From assembly GCF_002399615.1 (NCBI RefSeq), contig NZ_DHDZ01000017.1, forward strand, positions 49,832 through 61,170: a stretch of DNA of 11,339 bases, in the 5' to 3' direction. Origin of the DNA: Pedobacter sp. UBA4863 (GTDB taxonomy: Bacteria > Bacteroidota > Bacteroidia > Sphingobacteriales > Sphingobacteriaceae). Each line of letters begins with the position of its first letter. The stretch's first letter is position 1. The notes below the pieces were generated by a model. It did no database searches and was not told the DNA's origin. It worked only from the letters and a program-made list of their open reading frames with translations. Shown here one piece after another: positions 7,701 through 11,339 of this stretch. The position numbers and the translations under genes are program-made.

Positions 7701-8159
7701 AAATTAGTAACAGAAGCCATCAACAAACTGGACCAAGAACAACTGGCCCAATTTGAAAAAGAGGGAAGTTTCTTGATACCTGATACTCCGTACTCGATAC
7801 TATTGAGCGATGTAGAAATTATTGCAGAAGATATTCCGGGATGGCAGGTAACTAACATGGGCAGTTTAACGGTAGCATTAGATGTAAACATTACTACCGA
7901 GCTTAAACAAGAGGGACTATCGCGTGAGCTGGTAAACCGTGTGCAAAACTTGCGCAAGGAATTGAACTTTGAAGTGACCGATAGAATAGCAGTAAGTTTA
8001 CAACAGGATAATTTGATTAGTCCTGCGGTATTACAAAACAAAAATTACATTTGTACCGAAATTTTAGCAAACGATATTATTTTATCGGAAAAACCACTAA
8101 ACGGAAACAAAATAGTAATAGAGGATGTTGAATTGGAAATTTTGATTGCCAAATTATAA
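4767..8159 (+). CDS. ileS: Isoleucyl-tRNA synthetase, type 2-like with GIHH signature
   Basis: This essential cytoplasmic class I synthetase charges tRNA-Ile with isoleucine and edits misactivated valine. The 1130-residue protein shows the Rossmann start FYEGPPSANGMPGIHH (about 42-57), the CP1 editing domain with TTPWTLPSN (near 235) and EDGTGIVHTAPTFGADDA (near 350), DWNLSRSRYWGTPLPIW, the motif KMSKR (678-682), and the anticodon-binding and C-terminal extension. Length and lack of a C-terminal CxxC zinc module fit the eukaryote-like IleRS2 group, which is naturally mupirocin-resistant. The HIGH motif reads G54-I-H-H57, i.e. positions one and three swapped. I start at the ATG 4767; a TTG directly before it (4764) is less likely. 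It is the first gene of ileS / dksA-like / lspA. Confidence 0.95.
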   Translation: MYREFKQLELAKIGEEILAFWKAQNIFDKSIDSRPKSKPFTFYEGPPSANGMPGIHHVMARAIKDIFCRYKTLKGYQVKRKGGWDTHGLPIELAVEKKLGIVKEDIGKKISVDEYNAACKEEVMRYTDVWNDLTEKMGYWVDLKNPYVTYENEYIETLWWILQQLYNKGLLYKGYTIQPYSPAAGTGLSSHELNQPGTYRDVSDTTIVAQFKAITETLPAFLQGFGAIDILAWTTTPWTLPSNTALTVGPKIDYVLVKTFNQYTFEPINVILAKTLVGKQFGGKFFLAEDETAFADYKAEDKKIPYQILAQCKGEDLVGIKYEQLLPLATPYQNAENAFRVISGDFVTTEDGTGIVHTAPTFGADDARVAKQATPEVPPMLILDDKGNAVPLVDLQGKFVASLGEFGGKYVKNEYYTEGQAPEKSVDVEIAIRLKEENKAFKVEKYVHSYPHCWRTDKPVLYYPLDSWFIKTTAVKEKMAELNKTINWKPEATGTGRFGNWLENLVDWNLSRSRYWGTPLPIWRTADGLEEKCIGSIAELNAEIAKAIEAGFMPAGFELKDMHRPYVDDVFLASAKGEKMTRETDLIDVWFDSGAMPYAQWHFPFENKEEFENAYPADFIAEGVDQTRGWFFTLHAIAVMLSESSDEIKAINERVNNPGIAFKNVVSNGLVLDKNGAKMSKRLGNAVDPFSTIDTYSADATRWYMISNASPWDNLKFNLEGLDEVRRKFFGTLYNTYSFFALYANIDKFEIDLNKQTPIAQRSELDRWILSLLQNLIAEVDEAYNTYEPTKAARAIQNFVDEHLSNWYIRLSRRRFWKGEMTADKKAAYETLYTCLVNIAQLMSPVAPFFSDWLYQNLTEVLPAEAKSESVHLTLLPDADQSLIDNELNERMELAQNISSMVLSLRKKMGINVRQPLAKVLIPILDDNFKDKVELVKDLILSETNIKEISYITDTAGFIKKKVKPNFKALGAKVGKDMKLVTEAINKLDQEQLAQFEKEGSFLIPDTPYSILLSDVEIIAEDIPGWQVTNMGSLTVALDVNITTELKQEGLSRELVNRVQNLRKELNFEVTDRIAVSLQQDNLISPAVLQNKNYICTEILANDIILSEKPLNGNKIVIEDVELEILIAKL

Positions 8160-8220
8160 ACTGGATGAAACAATTGCAGTAAAATCATAAATTGCTTCGT
8201 CACCACTAAATTAATAAGAG

Positions 8221-8604
8221 ATGGAAAAGACTGAAAAAACACGTTACTCTGACAGCGAATTACAAGAATTCAAAGAGCTGATTTTAGAAAAACTAAAAAG
8301 CTCTAGAGAAGAACTACAATCGCTTACTTCATCGTTGAGCAATCCAAATTCTAATGGTACAGAAGATACTTCTGGTGCATACAAAACTTTAGAAGATGGT
8401 TCTGCTACTTTAGAGAAAGAGCAAATCAATCAGCTGGCAGCCCGTCAGAAAAAATTTATCGACAACCTTGAAGCAGCTTTAGTGCGCATTGAAAACAAAA
8501 CTTACGGCATTTGCAGAGAAACAGGCAAATTAATTCAAAAAGAGCGTTTGCGTGCAGTACCACACGCTACTTTAAGTATGGAAGCTAAATTGAAACAAGG
8601 TTAA
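8221..8604 (+). CDS. DksA/TraR-like protein with degenerate zinc finger
   Basis: A 127-residue cytoplasmic protein of the DksA/TraR family, whose members bind RNA polymerase through the secondary channel and adjust initiation with ppGpp; that role is inferred here. Residues about 10-95 are helical and charged, as expected for the coiled coil. The C-terminal block YGICRETGKLIQKERLRAVP (95-114), then HATLSMEAK, aligns with the family zinc finger, but only C98 remains of the four cysteines (T101, S119 and A122 replace the others). The usual Asp-rich tip motif DxxDxA is not evident, so classical DksA activity is doubtful. It sits 61 bases after ileS, and its stop overlaps the lspA start (TAATG), indicating coupled translation. 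I recall this gene order as common in Bacteroidota. Confidence 0.85.
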   Translation: MEKTEKTRYSDSELQEFKELILEKLKSSREELQSLTSSLSNPNSNGTEDTSGAYKTLEDGSATLEKEQINQLAARQKKFIDNLEAALVRIENKTYGICRETGKLIQKERLRAVPHATLSMEAKLKQG

Positions 8605-9206
8605 TGAAAGGCTATACAAAACCTTTACTTTTAATATTTCTGGTACTATTGGCAGACCAAGTTTCTAAAACTTGGATCAAGACCAATATGTACCTTGGGC
8701 AAGAGTACAAAATCTTAGGCGACTGGTTCATTATCCACTTCACCGAAAACAATGGCATGGCCTTTGGCTTAGAGTTCGGTGGAGAATTTGGCAAACTAGC
8801 ACTTTCATTATTTAGAATTTTGGCAGTGGGTGGTATAGGCTACGGCCTGCACTACATGATTAAGCACAAATATCATCGTGGCTTTATTTTAAATGTAGCA
8901 CTAATTTTTGCCGGAGCTTTAGGTAACATTATCGATTCTGTTTTTTACGGAGTGATATATAAGTACGAAACGCTGTTTCATGGCCGTGTGGTAGATATGC
9001 TCTACTTCCCAATTATTCAAGGCACCTTCCCTACTTGGTTTCCTATTTGGGGAGGCGAACCTTTTGAGTTTTTTAGACCTGTTTTTAACTTGGCCGATGC
9101 CGCTATTTCTGTAGGGGTAATTACCATTCTCATCTTCCAAAAAACTTACTTTAAAGAAGAAGTTAAGGACGAAATTGGCATTAATAACGAAAGTATAGAA
9201 GACTAA
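8604..9206 (+). CDS. lspA: Lipoprotein signal peptidase (signal peptidase II)
   Basis: This inner-membrane aspartyl protease removes the signal peptide of diacylglyceryl-prolipoproteins after Lgt. The 200-residue protein has four hydrophobic segments (about 6-20, 66-86, 94-113 and 160-178) and the family blocks LLADQVSK (D18), ENNGMAFG (48-55), GALGNIID (104-111), GRVVD with catalytic D131, and FNLADAAIS with catalytic D165. The stretch between the two aspartates (34 residues) is longer than in E. coli LspA; the insert IQGTFPTWFPIWGGEPFEFF is probably periplasmic and looks typical for the phylum. Its ATG overlaps the preceding stop by one base. It is the last gene before the terminator at 9240-9273. 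Confidence 0.95.
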   Translation: MKGYTKPLLLIFLVLLADQVSKTWIKTNMYLGQEYKILGDWFIIHFTENNGMAFGLEFGGEFGKLALSLFRILAVGGIGYGLHYMIKHKYHRGFILNVALIFAGALGNIIDSVFYGVIYKYETLFHGRVVDMLYFPIIQGTFPTWFPIWGGEPFEFFRPVFNLADAAISVGVITILIFQKTYFKEEVKDEIGINNESIED

Positions 9207-9235
9207 ACCCCTAAATCCCCTAAAGGGGACTTTTA
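9207..9235. repeat. CCCCTAAA-type short palindromic repeat
   Basis: Directly after the lspA stop lie two adjacent CCCCTAAA units and a hairpin TCCCC-TAAA-GGGGA (9216-9229). This short C/G palindrome is like those I associate with intergenic regions of Bacteroidota and is related in style to the larger repeats at both window ends. It sits before the operon terminator and may simply be tolerated there. Confidence 0.5.
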
Positions 9236-9239
9236 GATA

Positions 9240-9273
9240 AAAAAACCTCGCAACAGCTATTGCGAGGTTTTTT
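9240..9273 (+). terminator. Strong intrinsic terminator of the ileS-lspA operon
   Basis: A perfect 14-bp stem, AAAAAACCTCGCAA / TTGCGAGGTTTTTT, with the six-base loop CAGCTA, ends in a run of six T. It lies 33 bases after the lspA stop. The A run on the 5' side lets it work in both directions. Confidence 0.9.
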
Positions 9274-9277
9274 GTTT

Positions 9278-9545
9278 AGACCGATGACCGAAGTTGAAAG
9301 AGTAAAGAGCAAGGAGCAAAGAGTAAAGAGTAAAGATAAAAGTTGAAAGCTCAAAGACTAAAGCTGAAAGACCAAGGAGCAAATCCTTTTTTCCGTCATT
9401 TCGAGGGAAGCATAGCGACGAGAAATCTAGCTACTTGGCAGACCGAAGGCTGAAAGACCGATGACCGAAGTTGAAAGAATAAGGGTTGAGATTGAGATTA
9501 AGGCTGAAAGCTAAAAGCTGAAGGCTGAAAAAAGAACAAAGGTTG
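9278..9545. repeat. Purine-rich low-complexity tract with 24-base direct repeat
   Basis: No gene is present here. The plus strand is built of short A/G-rich units such as GAGTAAAGA, GAGCAAAGA and GCTGAAAG. A perfect 24-base direct repeat, beginning AGACCGATGACCGAAG, occurs at 9278-9301 and 9455-9478. A REP-like element (9394-9428) lies between the copies. This looks like replication-slippage repeat sequence that accumulates between Bacteroidota genes. Confidence 0.75.
9394..9428. repeat. REP-like element, GTCATTTCGAG...CGAGAAATCT family
   Basis: CGTCATTTCGAGGGAAGC, then ATA, then GCGACGAGAAATCT forms an imperfect inverted repeat (ATTTC/GAAAT outer arms, GC-rich inner arms). I recognise the pattern as a frequent dispersed repeat in Bacteroidota intergenic DNA, which often occurs near REP-associated tyrosine transposases. 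No transposase is in this window. Confidence 0.55.
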
Positions 9546-9565
9546 AGGTTGTTTAATGTATTGTT

Positions 9566-10063
9566 GTGGAAGAGGAATTAATTGATTTAAAAACAAAGCT
9601 ACAAAGCCTTGGTGCACTAAGACCCGAGGCTTGGGATTTGATTTGCAAGTTGGCGCACAGCACCGAGGTTATGCAAGAGCAACGTTTTGTACGGAAAATT
9701 GGCACTTTGGGTTATATTGCCCAAGGTATTTTGAAGGAATATGACGACCTTGACCGCAGCAACCCGGCAATTATCAATTTTATCGGCAACCACCAATGTT
9801 TTATTACCCGCAGCCATCAGCAAAACCGCTATCTTTTGGCTTGCATGCCTTGCCTTGTTTACCATTGGAATTTTGATGATTTGCAAAAGCTTTACCAGCG
9901 CTTTAATGAATTAAGACCTGTTTATGAAGCACTTTGTACCGAATATGAAGCAGGGGTATTATTGAGAATGCGTTTATTGGAAATGCCTGTACAAGAACGG
10001 ATCAGTGCTTTTAGAGTGCTATTTAGGCCAACTCTGCCTTTCAGCCTTCTACCCTTTTTATAA
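9566..10063 (+). CDS. Crp/Fnr-like sensor-domain protein without DNA-binding domain
   Basis: The 165-residue product resembles the N-terminal part of Bacteroidota Crp/Fnr-like regulators. A short helical start (to residue 30) is followed by a cyclic-nucleotide-binding-like beta-barrel (about 35-105, with RFVRKIGTLGYIAQGILKEYD at 40-60), a long helix (about 105-135) and the hinge-like segment LLRMRLLEMPVQERISAF (132-149). No phosphate-binding cassette (GE...RSA) is visible, so nucleotide binding is not expected. The protein ends just where a winged helix would begin. Its last codons (from about 10038) contain the inverse of the GAAGGCTGAAAG unit of the upstream repeat tract, so the end may be repeat-derived. 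The start is GTG at 9566, since an in-frame stop (9554) precedes it. No promoter was recognised. It may be a decayed remnant or a stand-alone sensor domain. Confidence 0.6.
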   Translation: MEEELIDLKTKLQSLGALRPEAWDLICKLAHSTEVMQEQRFVRKIGTLGYIAQGILKEYDDLDRSNPAIINFIGNHQCFITRSHQQNRYLLACMPCLVYHWNFDDLQKLYQRFNELRPVYEALCTEYEAGVLLRMRLLEMPVQERISAFRVLFRPTLPFSLLPFL

Positions 10064-10145
10064 TTGTTCTGCAATTGAGGTTGATGGTGAAGACTAAAAA
10101 CCCTCGGTTAGTAAATTTGTTAACTAGAAATGATGTTGTTAAATA

Positions 10146-10691
10146 CTACCACATTACCGGGGTGTCTTTGACGGTGACCTCTAGGTTGGTGCCTAGTACT
10201 GTAGGGTTAGCTACGGTAGCGGTGTATTGCCAATCGAGACCGTTTTCTAAAGGTGTTACAGCGCCTTGTTCAATCACATTGTTATCTTCATCTAAAATCC
10301 TAACGTTTACGGACTGTAGTTTAAAGTTGTCGATAATCCTAAATGTTAGCTTGTCGCCTATTTGGCCCATGTATTCATCAGCCATTACTTTACGGAGCGC
10401 TGGAGCTTTTAGGTAATCTGCAAAAGCGATGTTATAGGCTGATTGCCCTGGCCTTGCTTTGGCCTGGTACTGTTCTTTTAATACGGGATTGCCAATTGCC
10501 GATTTTGCGTAATAAGCCGCTTCGGTGAAACGCTCTCTTACTTCTAACTGCCCTACTGTAAGTGGCTTGTTGGACTGTTTAGGACGACGTGCAATAATTG
10601 TTTTATCGGCTGCATTAGTGCGAAACACTAACATTTTACCGATGGTACCGCTTACGCCTTTCATTACGACGTTGTTTGTTGATCTTGCCAT
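10146..10691 (-). CDS. DUF6266-like protein of unknown function
   Basis: The 181-residue product starts MARSTNNVVMKGVSGTIGK. I recall similar small Bacteroidota proteins (DUF6266-type), with an N-terminal V/LSGxxGxxVxR block, a basic RRPKQSNKPLT stretch (about 35-45), a helical middle (LEVRERFTEAAYYAKSA, KPGQSAYNIAF-like) and a C-terminal beta-rich region (about 110-181, ending in LEVTVKDTPVMW) that may form an Ig-like fold. No signal peptide or membrane helix is seen. The ORF extends upstream to 10772, but I choose the ATG at 10691: family-like sequence begins there and the likely promoter overlaps the upstream 27 codons. The gene stands alone, 80 bases after the convergent Crp-like gene. 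Function unknown; assignment is from pattern memory only. Confidence 0.7.
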   Translation of the reverse strand: MARSTNNVVMKGVSGTIGKMLVFRTNAADKTIIARRPKQSNKPLTVGQLEVRERFTEAAYYAKSAIGNPVLKEQYQAKARPGQSAYNIAFADYLKAPALRKVMADEYMGQIGDKLTFRIIDNFKLQSVNVRILDEDNNVIEQGAVTPLENGLDWQYTATVANPTVLGTNLEVTVKDTPVMW

Positions 10692-10758
10692 GATTTTGTT
10701 TTTTTTTAAAAGATTAATAATTCTGTTAAAAAGCTTTTTCCGGAATGCTTTACTTAGC

Positions 10759-10789
10759 CAAAGTTGAAACATAATTTACTGATAAACAA
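10759..10789 (-). promoter_or_regulatory. Probable promoter of the DUF6266-like gene
   Basis: On the minus strand there is TTG (10789-10787), a spacer of 20 bases and CAACTTTG (10766-10759), close to TAnnTTTG. It gives a leader of about 60 bases to the ATG at 10691 and argues against the longer upstream start at 10772. Confidence 0.45.
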
Positions 10790-11227
10790 TTTGTTATTTA
10801 CCATTAAGCATATATATACTTCTTAAGTATTTTTATGCCTTAAGTTGCGCCAAATGTATTTTTGTTCGGCATTTGCGTATATTGTTAATGTGCCGTTGAT
10901 GTGTGTTTGATGTATGTTTGATGTGTGTTTGTTGTGCCGACCATGTGTGGTGGTGGTGTGGAGGTGGTTGTTGTTCGTTTTTCGTTGGTTCTGCTTCTTT
11001 TGGCCCCTGTTATTGCTACAATTTGTATGGAGGGGATATCTCAAAGTTTATCTGCACTGTTTCTGGTAAACTTTTATTAAAGGGCTTTTTTCATTGGGAA
11101 GTGTTTGCTTTATGACAGTTGAGGTAATAGGTGACTATTGGGACTTTAAGGACTTTTGTTTTGTTTATCGTTGGGCGTTGGTTGTTTTTGCTATCGTTTG
11201 GAGGCAAATATTGGTAATTGCTATTTT
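10790..11227. other. T/G-rich intergenic stretch without a convincing gene
   Basis: Between the promoter of the DUF6266-like gene and the right-hand repeat I see no gene. From about 10855 the plus strand is strongly enriched in T and G. It holds an 11-base tandem repeat (10898-10930) and clustered GG runs (10949-10967). The open frames on either strand here are low in complexity (His/Thr/Asn-rich on minus, Cys/Trp/Gly-rich on plus), which reflects base composition rather than coding. Confidence 0.6.
10898..10930. repeat. Three tandem copies of an 11-mer, GATGTGTGTTT
   Basis: GATGTGTGTTT, GATGTATGTTT and GATGTGTGTTT follow each other without a gap; the middle copy differs by one base. A partial fourth unit (GTTGTG) follows. 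It lies within the T/G-rich stretch and is likely a slippage-prone minisatellite. Confidence 0.8.
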
Positions 11228-11339
11228 CCTCCCCCTGCCCCCTCGCAGAGGGGGATAAACTCTCGGAGAGGGGGATATGCAAAATGCTTAAGCAATATGT
11301 GTCCTCCTTTGGAGAGTTTATTCCGATTTTCGGAAGGGA
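11228..11339. repeat. C/G-rich palindromic repeat (right copy, runs off the window)
   Basis: This begins with the same 18 bases as the left copy (TCCTCCCCCTGCCCCCTC) and shares the AGAGGGGGATATG and ATGTGTCC blocks. It differs by an inserted duplication, TAAACTCTCGGAGAGGGGGA. TAAACTCTC (11256-11264) is complementary to GAGAGTTTA (11312-11320), so a second palindrome is nested in the first. A small hairpin CCGATTTTCGG follows near the end. The closing outer arm is not within the window. Confidence 0.7.

Noticed and set aside
9543..10083. TTGAGGTTG at 9543-9551 and 10075-10083 as a target-site duplication around the Crp-like gene
   Set aside because: It is a nine-base match in low-complexity G/T/A sequence with no inverted ends or transposase; chance is likely.
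10823..11044. A 73-residue minus-strand open frame
   Set aside because: His/Thr/Asn-rich low complexity caused by the T/G-rich plus strand; no recognisable domain.
10903..11115. A 70-residue plus-strand open frame rich in Cys, Trp and Gly
   Set aside because: It results from the tandem 11-mer and GG runs and has no protein-like pattern.
11091..11282. A 63-residue minus-strand open frame, and a 48-codon plus frame at 11112-11258 (MTVEVIGDYWDFK...)
   Set aside because: Both run into the palindromic repeat (giving SPSARGQGE or LPLPPRRGG), which is typical of spurious frames. The plus frame looks slightly protein-like but nothing supports it.
1..11339. CRISPR array, insertion sequence, prophage or defence cluster
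   Set aside because: No regularly spaced repeats with unique spacers, and no transposase, integrase, nuclease or toxin-like ORFs are visible on either strand.

Overview
This window looks like a chromosomal segment of a Bacteroidota bacterium, most likely a sphingobacterium close to Pedobacter; the genus is inference. The reasons are low G+C, promoters of the Bacteroidota sigma type (TTG, about 19 bases, TAnnTTTG), absence of strong Shine-Dalgarno sites, Bacteroidota-style protein variants (RecO without cysteines, a DksA-like protein lacking most zinc ligands, a long type-2-like IleRS) and dispersed intergenic repeats that I associate with this phylum.

Left part (1-1850). A C/G-rich palindromic repeat is followed by a tRNA operon on the minus strand. 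It has a very good promoter (577-606), two nearly identical tRNA-Val(UAC) genes alternating with two truncated tRNA-like pieces, and a hairpin terminator (151-187). Upstream on the same strand lie dgkA and recO, which abut with no gap.

Middle part (1851-9273). A 12-TM MMPL/RND-family exporter is on the plus strand. It converges on two tiny two-TM membrane protein genes on the minus strand. These share a compact divergent promoter region with the main operon: ileS, a DksA/TraR-like gene, and lspA. The last two overlap by one base, and the operon ends at a strong intrinsic terminator. It joins tRNA charging, a possible RNA-polymerase-binding factor and lipoprotein maturation.

Right part (9274-11339). 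This is repeat-rich accessory sequence. It holds a purine-rich low-complexity tract with a 24-base direct repeat and a REP-like palindrome. It also holds a Crp/Fnr-like sensor-domain protein that stops before any DNA-binding domain, an isolated minus-strand gene resembling the DUF6266-type Bacteroidota proteins, a T/G-rich stretch without a convincing gene, and a second copy of the repeat seen at the left edge.

No CRISPR array, transposase, prophage module or toxin/defence cluster is visible, and I do not see a clearly new multigene system. The most interesting points are the swapped HIGH motif (GIHH) in IleRS, which is linked to extreme mupirocin resistance, the alternating tRNA/half-tRNA array with compensated acceptor-stem changes, and the Crp-like gene whose 3' end runs into repeat sequence.
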